A stretch of 64,000 nucleotides of DNA, taken from NCBI GenBank assembly GCA_043497085.1, contig JBIEKI010000002.1; one strand, written 5' to 3'. Positions 52,805 to 60,992 of the stretch are shown here, piece by piece (positions within the stretch are counted from its first letter, which is position 1; each line of letters starts with the position of its first letter). Under the pieces are notes generated by a model. That model saw nothing but the letters and a program-made list of their open reading frames with translations. It was not told the origin of the DNA and did not search any database. The position numbers and the translations under genes are program-made. This stretch comes from Thalassobacillus sp043497085 (GTDB lineage: Bacteria; Bacillota; Bacilli; Bacillales; Halobacillaceae).

Positions 52805-53338
52805 ATGACGAAAAATCGCACAGAAATCATCATTCAAGAAATCCAGTATTGGAAAACTAATCGCTTGCTGCCTGAATCCTATTGTGATTATTTGCTTGCT
52901 CTTTATACGAAAGGCGATGGGGTTAAAAATCCCATATCTATTTGGAAACAGATGTTTTTATATTTAAGATTGGCAGTAATATCTTTGTTGCTTCCAATCT
53001 CATTTCTTGTCATTTATTTTACTGAAACGGCTTTCATAATGCAAACAGTCATTTTGTCGATATTTGTAATTGGCGCTGGTTTAAGCGCAGTATTCCTACA
53101 TAATAAACAGTCGATTGATTTTTACATTACTTCAATAGTTCATTTGTTATTTTTATTACTATGGAACCTTCATTTGTTATCGCTCTGGCAGACTGCAGTT
53201 TGGGCAGTGGTTTCCGTTGTGGTTATTCATTGTCTTTTCTGGTATTGGCTGGGGAAGCGGTGGGAGGTCCGTTTATTGAAATTTACAGGCTTACTAGGGT
53301 CAGTTTTTGCCCTTTTAACCATGTTTTTAAACTTTTAA
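52805..53338 (+). CDS. Membrane protein of unknown function between sigA and cccA
   Basis: The 177-residue protein has a cytoplasmic N-terminus of about 50 residues (EIQYWKTNRLLPESYCDYLL, Glu/Tyr-rich) and six closely packed hydrophobic helices (about 57-177). GGGGTGG five bases upstream selects the ATG at 52805. The N-terminal pattern resembles hypothetical proteins found beside rpoD-cccA in other Bacillaceae, by memory only. No catalytic motif was seen. It lies 80 bases after sigA behind a terminator, on the same strand. Confidence 0.8.
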   Translation: MTKNRTEIIIQEIQYWKTNRLLPESYCDYLLALYTKGDGVKNPISIWKQMFLYLRLAVISLLLPISFLVIYFTETAFIMQTVILSIFVIGAGLSAVFLHNKQSIDFYITSIVHLLFLLLWNLHLLSLWQTAVWAVVSVVVIHCLFWYWLGKRWEVRLLKFTGLLGSVFALLTMFLNF

Positions 53339-53439
53339 TTGGATAGCTCTTTCCTAAAGAAGAATTTTCAAGTAAAATAAATATAGTTTGTATTTTAGAG
53401 AAAGATATATATGGGACTACATAAGGAGGAAATGAACAC

Positions 53440-53805
53440 ATGAAAAGAAATCCAGTTATCCCATTCGCAATGATTGCTGTTATAGGGATCTTAACAATGT
53501 TCATCATTTCTTGGGTCGGGGTCGGCCAAAATGAAGCAATTAAGAATGAAGGGGAAAATGGAGGGGAGAAGCAGGAAGAGGCAAGCGCAAACCCTGAAGA
53601 TATTTTCCAAAACAACTGTGCCAGCTGTCATGGAGCTGATCTTTCTGGTGGAAATGGTCCATCATTGCAGACGGTAGGCAGCAAGTATTCTAAAGAAGAG
53701 ATACAAGATATCATCAAAAATGGTAAAGGACAAGCTATGCCGGCAGGTCTTATCCCAGCTGAGGAAGCGTCGGTTGTGGCAGAATGGCTGGCAGAAAAGA
53801 AATAA
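53440..53805 (+). CDS. cccA: Cytochrome c-550 (membrane-anchored)
   Basis: This small c-type cytochrome has one N-terminal membrane anchor (about 9-26), an acidic linker, the heme-binding CASCH (about 61-65) and a likely axial methionine in GQAMPAG (about 99). It is exposed outside the membrane and shuttles electrons in respiration. AAGGAGG precedes the ATG. Confidence 0.95.
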   Translation: MKRNPVIPFAMIAVIGILTMFIISWVGVGQNEAIKNEGENGGEKQEEASANPEDIFQNNCASCHGADLSGGNGPSLQTVGSKYSKEEIQDIIKNGKGQAMPAGLIPAEEASVVAEWLAEKK

Positions 53806-53811
53806 TGTGAT

Positions 53812-53855
53812 AAAAAGAGAGCTTTCTGGAAATTTCAGAAGGCTTTTCTTTTTGT
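53812..53855 (+). terminator. Terminator after cccA
   Basis: AAAAAGAGAGC-TTTCTG pairs imperfectly with CAGAA-GGCTTTTCTTTTT. The stem has a mismatch but a strong T tail. Confidence 0.72.
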
Positions 53856-53869
53856 ACTCTAAGAGATCA

Positions 53870-53948
53870 TAACTTTGTTAATGATAAAATTATAAATAAC
53901 ACTAAGTGTGTCGCCATAATTACTTGATGATAAGCCAAGTTTTTCTAA
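53870..53948 (+). promoter_or_regulatory. Shared upstream element, copy 2 (before trmK)
   Basis: TAACTTTGTTAA (53870-53881) and a 38-base block (53911-53948) repeat the arrangement upstream of deoC (32797-32869). A TATAAA (53891-53896) between them could be a -10 element, which would place the 38-base block at the start of the trmK mRNA. The block ends 19 bases before the trmK Shine-Dalgarno. Function unknown. Confidence 0.5.
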
Positions 53949-53984
53949 AAAATATGTTTAGTTTGAGAGAAAAGAGGAAGTCAA

Positions 53985-54689
53985 ATGAATGAAAAGGTAT
54001 TATCCAGACGTCTGCAGGTGGTAGCTTCCTATCTCCCTCGTGGAGCGAATTTTGCAGATATCGGCTCAGATCATGCTTACCTTCCTTGTTATGTTTGCCT
54101 TCAGGATCCAACCGCGACGGCAATAGCAGGAGAACTGAATGAAGGCCCATTTCAAAGTGCTCGAAAGGAAGTGGAAAGCAATGATTTGTCTGCCCGGATT
54201 GAAGTCCGCAAAGGAGATGGTCTTTCAGTACTCTCTAATGATGAAGTGGACCAGATAGTCATAGCAGGAATGGGTGGCACGTTGATCACAAATATCCTGG
54301 AGGAAGGAAAAGAGAAATTAGGTCGTACTTCACGAATTATCGTTCAGCCGAATGTAGATGCCAAATCACTGCGTAAATGGTTCTTTAACTACAATTATAA
54401 AATAACAGCTGAAGAAATAATCGAAGAAGCAGGGCACATTTATGAAGTCATTGTAGCTGAAAAAAATGATACTGGAAAGAAATTGCATTATTCAGAAAGA
54501 GAAATTTTATTCGGTCCATATTTAATGAATGAAAAATCTCCCGTATTTAAGAAGAAATGGATCGAGGAAAAAACAAAAAGAGAGTATGTGAAAAAAGAAA
54601 TACAAAAGGCAGCCAATACTGATAACGATAAGATCGCTGCACTGGAATTAGAAATTTTATGGATCGAGGAGGTTTTGAAGGATGACTGA
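53985..54689 (+). CDS. trmK: tRNA m1A22 methyltransferase TrmK
   Basis: TrmK (YqfN) methylates N1 of adenine 22 in tRNA. The 234-residue protein has the SAM motif FADIGSDHAYLP (about 23-34), GELNEGPFQSA and VIAGMGGTLI (about 91-100), and a C-terminal coiled coil. AAGAGGAAG precedes the ATG. It overlaps yqfO by eight bases. Confidence 0.95.
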   Translation: MNEKVLSRRLQVVASYLPRGANFADIGSDHAYLPCYVCLQDPTATAIAGELNEGPFQSARKEVESNDLSARIEVRKGDGLSVLSNDEVDQIVIAGMGGTLITNILEEGKEKLGRTSRIIVQPNVDAKSLRKWFFNYNYKITAEEIIEEAGHIYEVIVAEKNDTGKKLHYSEREILFGPYLMNEKSPVFKKKWIEEKTKREYVKKEIQKAANTDNDKIAALELEILWIEEVLKDD

Positions 54690-55803
54690 GACAATAACTG
54701 GAAATGAAGTTATTCGAGTTTTTGAACAAATGTCACCGAAGCATTTAGCTTTCGATTGGGATAAGGTAGGTTTACAAATAGGAACGTTGAATAAGCCGGT
54801 AAAAAATATCATGGTTACATTAGATGTATTGGAAAATGTAGTAGATGAGGCTGTGGAGAAACAAGTAGACTTGATTATTTCTCACCATCCCGTCATTTTT
54901 AAGCCGTTGAACCAAATAAATCCAGACACACCAAAAGGCCGTGTCATCCAAAAGCTGATCAAGCATGAAATTACCGTATATGCGGCACACACCAACCTTG
55001 ATATAGCAGAGGGCGGTGTCAACGATGCGTTAGCACAGGCTTTAGAGTTGTCGGAAACAAAACCGCTTCTTGAAACCGGGAAGGATAAGTTAGTCAAGCT
55101 CATTGTATTCGTACCTGAAGATCATGCTGAGCAATTGAGACATGCGATGCATGATGCAGGAGCCGGACATATAGGTGATTACAGTAATGTTTCGTTCAGC
55201 ATGCCAGGAAAAGGAAGGTTTATGCCGACAGAAGACGCAGATCCATTCTTAGGTAAAAGTGGAGAGATGGAAATCGTTGATGAACAAAGAGTCGAGTTCC
55301 TATTGCCACACTCCAAACTATCAAATGTGTTAAAAGCCATGCAGGAAGCCCATCCTTATGAAGAAGTAGCATACGATGTCTATACATTGCAAAACGAAGG
55401 CGACTCCTATGGTATTGGCAGAATCGGTACATTAAATGAGGAAATGACGTTAAGGAGCTTCTGTGGGCATATTAAGAAGAACTTGGATGTACCAAACCTT
55501 CGGGTAATTGGGGACTTAGAAGAGTCGGTACAAACGGTTGCCATTTTAGGGGGAAGCGGGGAAAAGTATATTTATGATGCTAAGCGTCAAGGAGCAGATG
55601 TATATCTGACAGGAGATATGACCTTTCATCCCGCTCAAGAGGCCGAGGAGATTGGATTAAAGGTAGTAGATCCAGGCCACCATGTAGAAAAAGTGATGAA
55701 AATAGCTGTGAAAACTTATTTAGATGAAAAGCTCAATCAAAAAGAAGACAAGTTGAACGTATATATTTCTGAAGCGAATACCGAACCATTCAAATTTATA
55801 TAA
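54682..55803 (+). CDS. yqfO: Nif3-like dinuclear metal centre protein YqfO
   Basis: The 373-residue protein has the Nif3 metal ligands in IISHHPVIFK (about 65-74), AAHTNLDIAEGG (about 96-107) and the C-terminal GDMTFHPAQEAEE and DPGHHVEK. An inserted PII/CutA-like domain (about 130-230) is characteristic of Firmicute YqfO. Proposed as a GTP cyclohydrolase I type 2 homologue, but the function is unproven. It is coupled to trmK. Confidence 0.94.
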   Translation: MTETITGNEVIRVFEQMSPKHLAFDWDKVGLQIGTLNKPVKNIMVTLDVLENVVDEAVEKQVDLIISHHPVIFKPLNQINPDTPKGRVIQKLIKHEITVYAAHTNLDIAEGGVNDALAQALELSETKPLLETGKDKLVKLIVFVPEDHAEQLRHAMHDAGAGHIGDYSNVSFSMPGKGRFMPTEDADPFLGKSGEMEIVDEQRVEFLLPHSKLSNVLKAMQEAHPYEEVAYDVYTLQNEGDSYGIGRIGTLNEEMTLRSFCGHIKKNLDVPNLRVIGDLEESVQTVAILGGSGEKYIYDAKRQGADVYLTGDMTFHPAQEAEEIGLKVVDPGHHVEKVMKIAVKTYLDEKLNQKEDKLNVYISEANTEPFKFI

Positions 55804-55820
55804 GGAAAAGGCTGCCCTTA

Positions 55821-56054
55821 TTGGAGGCCACTGAAAAAATCCTTTCTAATCTAAAAGAGCTATTAAAGTTTGTTGTTGATTCTCACGAATCGCTTGTCGG
55901 TGGATGCTTGCCGCGGGCACGGACTCAGCTAACTTGGTCAAGAAGATCACTTGACCAAGTGGATCTTCGGCTCGCGCTGTTCCCGCAGGCGTCTCCACCG
56001 AACGCTCATCGTGTAAGCAACAGAGGTAAAACGAAAAAGAGTGATTTTCTTTGA
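55821..56054 (+). pseudogene. Possible gene fragment running into a palindromic repeat
   Basis: A frame after yqfO begins LEATEKILSNLKELLKFVVD, an amphipathic helix that looks like genuine protein sequence, for about 26 codons. It then reads straight through the repeat at 55898-56000, where the translation becomes Arg/Pro-rich and unlike a protein, and ends at 56054. The likely reading is a small gene whose 3' part was replaced by the repeat. Start codon (TTG 55821) and ribosome binding site are uncertain. Family not recognised. Confidence 0.4.
55898..56000. repeat. 103-bp imperfect palindromic repeat element
   Basis: The outer arms CGGTGGA (55898-55904) and TCCACCG (55994-56000) enclose GCGGG/CCCGC and a central perfect 11-bp stem, ACTTGGTCAAG (55932-55942) with CTTGACCAAGT (55950-55960). 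It is visibly more GC-rich than its surroundings. Its layout resembles dispersed palindromic repeats present in many copies between genes in several Bacillaceae. This is the only copy in the window, so dispersal is inferred. Confidence 0.65.
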
Positions 56055-56080
56055 TTTATAAAAGAAAGTCACTCTTTTTT
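56034..56080 (+). terminator. Terminator downstream of the repeat
   Basis: AAAAAGAGTGATTTTCTTT pairs with AAAGAAAGTCACTCTTTTTT with one mismatch; a T run follows. It probably ended the original trmK-yqfO operon or the lost gene. Confidence 0.88.
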
Positions 56081-56239
56081 CTTGTACAATGAAAGCAATA
56101 CATAAAAGTGAGGATTCGATGTTAGACCGTCAATTATCCATGCATTTGAGTCAGTGCGATGGCGATTTTCACGGTTAATGTGAAACGAATCGTTAAACTA
56201 ATGAAGGAATAGAGGGTACAAACCACTTGAAATTAGACG
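56081..56239. other. Gap with possible gene remnant
   Basis: GTGAGGATTCG-ATG at about 56110-56121 starts a 19-codon frame (MLDRQLSMHLSQCDGDFHG) ending at a TAA near 56178. A second short frame just after reads KRIVKLMKE then stop. Together these look like the decayed ends of a protein gene, but neither is recognised. No other feature was seen. Confidence 0.3.
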
Positions 56240-56286
56240 AAAAGCGGTCTGTATGGAAATTAAATTCCACACAGACCGCTTTTTTA
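56240..56286. terminator. Bidirectional hairpin before the ispH stop
   Basis: AAAGCGGTCTGT and its perfect inverted copy, with an inner TGGAA/TTCCA pair, lie between plus-strand sequence and the convergent ispH. The plus side has TTTTTT; the minus side has only TTTT. Confidence 0.8.
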
Positions 56287-56321
56287 AAAACTAGTTAGGC
56301 GCTTGTGCTTTTGGGCATCAC

Positions 56322-57272
56322 TTACGCTTTTTTCTTAGTTTTGACTTTGGGTAAAATCTTCTTTTGTTCTACCTTAGATTCTCTGATCCAAGTGTTTTCA
56401 TCAGACTCGTCATATTGCTCAATGAACTTTATTACTTCTTTTGTGATTGGTGTTGGAGTAGAAGCACCCGCAGTTACAGCTACTTTTTCGACTCCTTGCA
56501 GCCATTCTAATTGAATTTCGGTAACATCAGCAATACGATAAGCCTCAGTACCTGCAATTTCTTTAGAAACTTGTGCCAAACGATTGGAGTTGTTGCTCCG
56601 TGGGTCACCGACCACCAGGGTTAGGTCAGCATCTTTTGCCTGTTCGGATACTGCTTCCTGGCGAACCTGAGTCGCCATGCATATTTCCTGATGAAGCTCA
56701 ACGTGCGGATATTTTTCTTTAATTTTTTCCATGACATCATAAACATCCCACTGACTCATGGTAGTTTGATTAGTAACCAATAATTTATCATGTTCAACAT
56801 CCAATTGCTCGACATCCTCTTCGGTCTGGACGAGGTGTACTTTTCCTGGTGCTACACCTACTGCGCCCTCAGGCTCAGGGTGGCCTTTTTTACCAATATA
56901 AATGACTTCATATCCTTCAGCCACACGATCTCTGATCAAATTGTGTGTGTTAGTTACGTCAGGGCAGGTGGCATCCAGGACGGTCAATCCTTTTTCTTTG
57001 GCGCGTTCTTTCACTTCTGGTGAAACGCCATGGGCAGTGAAAATCACTGTACCATCATTAATGCCTTCTAATATATCTAAACGATTTTTACCATCCAGTG
57101 TAATGATTCCTTGATCTTTAAAAGCTTCGGTTACATGTGTGTTATGCACAATCATACCTAGAATATATATCGGACGTGGTAAATTGGGGTCCTTAGACGC
57201 GTTTTGGGCGATTACCATGGCATCGACCACCCCATAGCAATAACCGCGCGGTGCTATTTTAATTACTTCCAT
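56322..57272 (-). CDS. ispH: 4-hydroxy-3-methylbut-2-enyl diphosphate reductase
   Basis: IspH is the final [4Fe-4S] enzyme of the MEP isoprenoid pathway and makes IPP and DMAPP. The three cluster cysteines are in APRGYCYGVVDA (about 13), LDATCPDVTNTH (about 103) and GDPRSNNSNRL region with CMATQVRQEA near 190. GAGGGGG selects the ATG at 57272 (316 residues); the frame could extend 38 codons further but that part is not conserved. It is divergent from cshB. ispG, the preceding enzyme, is 5 kb away. Confidence 0.96.
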   Translation of the reverse strand: MEVIKIAPRGYCYGVVDAMVIAQNASKDPNLPRPIYILGMIVHNTHVTEAFKDQGIITLDGKNRLDILEGINDGTVIFTAHGVSPEVKERAKEKGLTVLDATCPDVTNTHNLIRDRVAEGYEVIYIGKKGHPEPEGAVGVAPGKVHLVQTEEDVEQLDVEHDKLLVTNQTTMSQWDVYDVMEKIKEKYPHVELHQEICMATQVRQEAVSEQAKDADLTLVVGDPRSNNSNRLAQVSKEIAGTEAYRIADVTEIQLEWLQGVEKVAVTAGASTPTPITKEVIKFIEQYDESDENTWIRESKVEQKKILPKVKTKKKA

Positions 57273-57434
57273 GCTTGTTGGTTCCCCCTCTGAAAATAAA
57301 AATAAATCATCTTTCTTGCATGCATCAATTTCATTATAAAGGGAAAAGTGGAAGATGACAAAGAAGAGCTGTTTATAAGCGTGCAATTGTTGCTTGTGTC
57401 TACTATAATGAGGAAGGAAGTTTTTTTACCTGCA

Positions 57435-57457
57435 AAGTTCAGGGTCACTCTGAACTT
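57435..57457 (+). promoter_or_regulatory. Hairpin in the cshB 5' leader
   Basis: AAGTTCAG, a seven-base loop and CTGAACTT form a perfect 8-bp stem 12 bases before the cshB Shine-Dalgarno. No T tract follows, so it is not a terminator. A structured leader before a DEAD-box helicase could be an autoregulatory or cold-sensing element; this is inference. Confidence 0.4.
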
Positions 57458-57479
57458 GTCTATAAAAAGGAGTAATTAT

Positions 57480-58799
57480 ATGAAAAATCATGAGTTCAAT
57501 CAGTTCGCTATCCATCCAGTAGTCAGTGATATTATTTCTAAATATGGATTTATCGAGCCGACTCCCATTCAGCAACAGGTTATACCAGCGGCTTTAAGAG
57601 GAGAGAGCATAATCGGCCAGTCCCATACGGGATCGGGAAAAACACATTCTTATTTGCTGCCGTTGATAAATGATTTAGACGAAACAAAAAATCATGTTCA
57701 ATTTGTCATAACAGCTCCAACACGGGAGCTTGCTATCCAAATATATGATGAAGTGCGTAAAAGCATCCATTTTGCTGAAAAAGACCATCGCTGGAGAGCG
57801 AAGCTGCTTATCGGAGGGACAGATAAGCAGAAAACAGTGGAAAAATTGAAAGAACCGCCACATATTGTTGTGGGAACTCCCGGACGTATCCTGGATTTAG
57901 TGAAGGACGAAGCGCTTGATTTGCACCAGGCGAACGCTTTTGTATTGGATGAAGCTGATTTGATGCTTGATTTAGGTTTTATCGACGATGTCGATCAAAT
58001 ACTTATTCGAATGAAACCTGAAGTACAACTATTGGTATTTTCAGCAACTATACCTGAACGACTTCAGCCATTTTTGAAAAAATATCTCGCTAATCCGACT
58101 TATATTCATATTCAGGATGAAACACCTTCACCTGCTTTAATGGAGCATCGACTGATTCCGTTACGTCATCGCTCTCCTTCCGAAATGATCATAAATATTT
58201 CTAAAGTGATTCAGCCGTATTTGGCAATTATTTTCACCAATGGAAAAGAGCATGCAGATAGTCTTGCAGGAGAATTGCAAGAAAAAGGGTTGGAAGTCGG
58301 GGTCATTCACGGGGGACTATCTCCCCGGGAACGAAAACGGATGTTGAAAGAATTACAAAGCTTACGCTACCAATATATTGTTGCAACTGACCTTGCTTCG
58401 CGTGGAATAGATATTCAAGGGGTCAGCCATGTCATTAATGCGCAGATGCCAAAGGAAGAAGAGTTTTATATCCACCGTGTTGGTCGAACGGCTCGTGCCG
58501 GTCTGGAGGGTACGGCAATCAACCTATTTAACGATTACGACCTTCCATTGGTCCAGCGTTTAGAGAAGAAAGGTATTTCATTCGATTATTATGATATCCG
58601 TAATGGAGAATGGAAAGAAGTAAAACCTTACAACGAACGGCAAAAACGTGAAAAAACAAAAGAATCAACCGTTGAAAAGCAGGCATGGAATATGGTGAAA
58701 AAACCGAAAAAAGTAAAGCCTGGATATAAAAAGAAAATGAAGCAACAAGCGGAAAAGAACATGAAAAAATTAAAGAGAAATAATTTTAAGAAGAAATAA
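57480..58799 (+). CDS. cshB: DEAD-box RNA helicase CshB
   Basis: The 439-residue helicase has the Q motif (FIEPTPIQQQVIP), Walker A SHTGSGKTHSYLL (about 48-60), PTRELA, DEAD variant VLDEADLML (about 154-162), SATIP, and C-terminal TDLASRGIDIQG and HRVGRTARAG. A very Lys-rich tail of about 35 residues probably binds RNA. AAAAGGAG selects the ATG at 57480. CshB assists ribosome assembly and cold adaptation in B. subtilis. Confidence 0.96.
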   Translation: MKNHEFNQFAIHPVVSDIISKYGFIEPTPIQQQVIPAALRGESIIGQSHTGSGKTHSYLLPLINDLDETKNHVQFVITAPTRELAIQIYDEVRKSIHFAEKDHRWRAKLLIGGTDKQKTVEKLKEPPHIVVGTPGRILDLVKDEALDLHQANAFVLDEADLMLDLGFIDDVDQILIRMKPEVQLLVFSATIPERLQPFLKKYLANPTYIHIQDETPSPALMEHRLIPLRHRSPSEMIINISKVIQPYLAIIFTNGKEHADSLAGELQEKGLEVGVIHGGLSPRERKRMLKELQSLRYQYIVATDLASRGIDIQGVSHVINAQMPKEEEFYIHRVGRTARAGLEGTAINLFNDYDLPLVQRLEKKGISFDYYDIRNGEWKEVKPYNERQKREKTKESTVEKQAWNMVKKPKKVKPGYKKKMKQQAEKNMKKLKRNNFKKK

Positions 58800-58823
58800 T
58801 ATCGATGACAGAGGTGTAGTGTT

Positions 58824-59717
58824 ATGGTGAAGATTGGTTCACACGTTTCAATGAAGGGGAAAAAGATGTTGTTAGGAGCAAGTGAAGAGGCAGCATCCTA
58901 CGGTTCAAACACTTTTATGATTTATACCGGTGCTCCACAAAATACACGCAGAAGACCGATAGAAGAATTAAATATCGAAGCTGGCCTGGAACATATGGAA
59001 GCACATGAAATTGGCGACATTGTTGTTCACGCTCCATACATTATCAATGTAGGCAATACGACAAAGCCGGAAACGTTTCAACTAGGTGTCGACTTTTTAA
59101 GAAATGAAATCCTCAGGACAGAAGCCATCGGTGCTGAACAGATTGTATTGCACCCGGGCTCTCATGTGGGTGCAGGAGCAGACCAGGGGATAGACAAGAT
59201 CATTTCTGGTTTAAATGAAGTGCTGCATAAAGACCAAAAAGCCCAGATTGCTTTAGAAACAATGGCAGGTAAAGGCTCGGAATGCGGCCGGACCTTTGAA
59301 GAATTAGCTAAGATCATCGATGGCGTAGAAATGAATGACAAATTATCCATTTGTCTCGATACTTGTCACATTCATGATGCCGGTTATGATGTCGTCAATG
59401 ATTTCGATGGTGTCCTTGAAGAGTTTGATAAGATTATCGGATTGGATCGCCTGAAAGTTATTCATGTTAACGATAGTAAAAATGAACGCGGCGCAGCCAA
59501 AGACCGTCATGAAAACATCGGGTTTGGTCATATTGGTTTTGATGCACTTAGTTACGTTGTTCATCATCCTCAATTGAAGGATTTGCCTAAAATTCTTGAA
59601 ACTCCTTATGTGGGAGAAGATAAGAAAAATAAGAAACCTCCATATAAATTTGAAATCGAAATGTTGAAAGCTAAAACTTTTGATGAAGACCTAAAAGATA
59701 AAATCACGCAACAATAA
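58824..59717 (+). CDS. nfo: Endonuclease IV (AP endonuclease)
   Basis: Nfo cleaves abasic sites in base excision repair. The 297-residue TIM-barrel enzyme has KIGSHVSM, VVHAPYIINVG, VLHPGSHVG, CLDTCHIHDAGYD and VIHVNDSKNERGAAKDRHENIG, split around residues 215-236, which hold the three-zinc ligands. AGAGGTG precedes the ATG, 24 bases after cshB, so they form an operon as in B. subtilis. Confidence 0.97.
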   Translation: MVKIGSHVSMKGKKMLLGASEEAASYGSNTFMIYTGAPQNTRRRPIEELNIEAGLEHMEAHEIGDIVVHAPYIINVGNTTKPETFQLGVDFLRNEILRTEAIGAEQIVLHPGSHVGAGADQGIDKIISGLNEVLHKDQKAQIALETMAGKGSECGRTFEELAKIIDGVEMNDKLSICLDTCHIHDAGYDVVNDFDGVLEEFDKIIGLDRLKVIHVNDSKNERGAAKDRHENIGFGHIGFDALSYVVHHPQLKDLPKILETPYVGEDKKNKKPPYKFEIEMLKAKTFDEDLKDKITQQ

Positions 59718-59719
59718 TA

Positions 59720-59762
59720 AAAAGCGCACCACCTCGAAATTGGAGAGGTGGTGCGCTTTTTC
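59720..59762. terminator. Bidirectional terminator between nfo and yqfT
   Basis: AAAAGCGCACCACCTC and its perfect inverted copy with A/T flanks on both sides. It serves both convergent genes. Confidence 0.93.
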
Positions 59763-60045
59763 ATTTAAGTAAGTGACTCACACCGTATTCTTTAGCCATT
59801 TGATGAAGAATACGATTCACTTTTTTTGCTGTCTCAGGACTAGTGATCGCAGCTAACTTCTTTAACATGGCCATGCGTTCGCTGGCATTTAACGGATTAA
59901 AATTATTCTGTTTTAATTCTTTGATAATCTGGTTTGCTTCCTGCTTGGTAATCTGTATATTGAATTTGTCGCTATATTTTAATATATCTTTTGTGGTTAA
60001 CTGCTTCAACTTTTGGGTAATTATATGTTGTGCCATATCTTTCAT
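59761..60045 (-). CDS. yqfT: DUF2624 protein YqfT
   Basis: The 94-residue, all-helical, basic protein has an N-terminal segment (ITQKLKQLTTKDILKYSDKF) and a central ITSPETAKKVNRIL typical of YqfT/DUF2624. GAGGAGG seven bases upstream supports the ATG at 60045. Function unknown. It follows nfo as yqfT does in B. subtilis, but on the opposite strand. Confidence 0.85.
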   Translation of the reverse strand: MKDMAQHIITQKLKQLTTKDILKYSDKFNIQITKQEANQIIKELKQNNFNPLNASERMAMLKKLAAITSPETAKKVNRILHQMAKEYGVSHLLK

Positions 60046-60237
60046 AGCTGAACCTCCTCGACACGAATACTCTTTACAACTTATTCCTACATAATGGAAA
60101 CGTGAATGGTAAGTTAAGGAATATAACGTTTATCAATTGCTTTCTAACAACTAGTCCGTTAGTATCGGTTGATGAGTCCATTTCTCTAGTGTATTCGTAA
60201 AGAAGCGGAATTTGTACTCATTATAAGGAGTGAAGGA

Positions 60238-60945
60238 ATGAAATCATTAAAGAAAATGATCCAAATTGGAGCAACCGTGTTCCTTGTCGGCTTATTCTTT
60301 TTTGTTACCCATATTTTAAAAGATGATTCAAAAACTACTGCAGAAGGTAATGATTCTGTAGAAGAGGAAACAAATGAAAAAATCGCAGCAGACAGTGCGC
60401 TGTCAGCCACGCCAAAACAATCACAAAAGCTTGAAGAAGGATATTATGAATGGCACGAGATGGAATTGACAGCAGATCGCTTAGTAAAAGAGAGCCAGGG
60501 AAGATTCAAGAAATCCTGGGCCATGTATCTTGTCAGAGAAGCAGAACGGTATGAAATAGACCCATTTCTGGTTTATGAGTTATTAAAAGTGGAGACAGGT
60601 GACACATTTAACCCTGAATTGGTTGGGCCGGCTACGAAATATGGGCGAGCCTATGGCATGGCACAATTCATGAAAAACACCGCTCCATGGATTGCTGACA
60701 TGGGAGGACTTCCATATAAAGATGAATTATTATTCGACCCGTATTATTCTATGCAGTTATCGATGATATACCTGGATTACCTGCACGGGAAATATGGTAA
60801 CTGGAATGAAGCCTTGACAGCTTATCATCGTGGAATGGGCGGTTTAGAAAATTATAAGGAAAAAAACGGACACGCGAGAAGCTGGTATGCGGTTGAAATA
60901 CAAGAAAACGCAGAAACGCATCCAACATTCGCTTCAGCCAATTGA
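60238..60945 (+). CDS. Membrane-anchored lytic transglycosylase (SLT domain)
   Basis: This probable peptidoglycan lytic transglycosylase is 235 residues long. An N-terminal signal-anchor helix (about 11-27) precedes an acidic linker (about 30-60) and an SLT-type domain (about 85-225). The catalytic glutamate is likely in YELLKVETGDTF (about 118); the fold motifs YGMAQFMKNTA and LTAYHRGMGG follow. AAGGAG precedes the ATG. Its partner or role (wall remodelling, spore or DNA uptake) is not shown. It lies where B. subtilis has yqfU-yqfV(zur)-yqfW. Confidence 0.85.
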   Translation: MKSLKKMIQIGATVFLVGLFFFVTHILKDDSKTTAEGNDSVEEETNEKIAADSALSATPKQSQKLEEGYYEWHEMELTADRLVKESQGRFKKSWAMYLVREAERYEIDPFLVYELLKVETGDTFNPELVGPATKYGRAYGMAQFMKNTAPWIADMGGLPYKDELLFDPYYSMQLSMIYLDYLHGKYGNWNEALTAYHRGMGGLENYKEKNGHARSWYAVEIQENAETHPTFASAN

Positions 60946-60947
60946 CT

Positions 60948-60992
60948 AAAAACGTTATTGGACAGGATACAGCCTGTTCAATAACGTTTTTT
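60948..60992 (+). terminator. Terminator after the transglycosylase gene
   Basis: AAAACGTTATTGGACAGG pairs with CCTGTTCAATAACGTTTT, with a short loop and TTTTTT. Confidence 0.92.
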
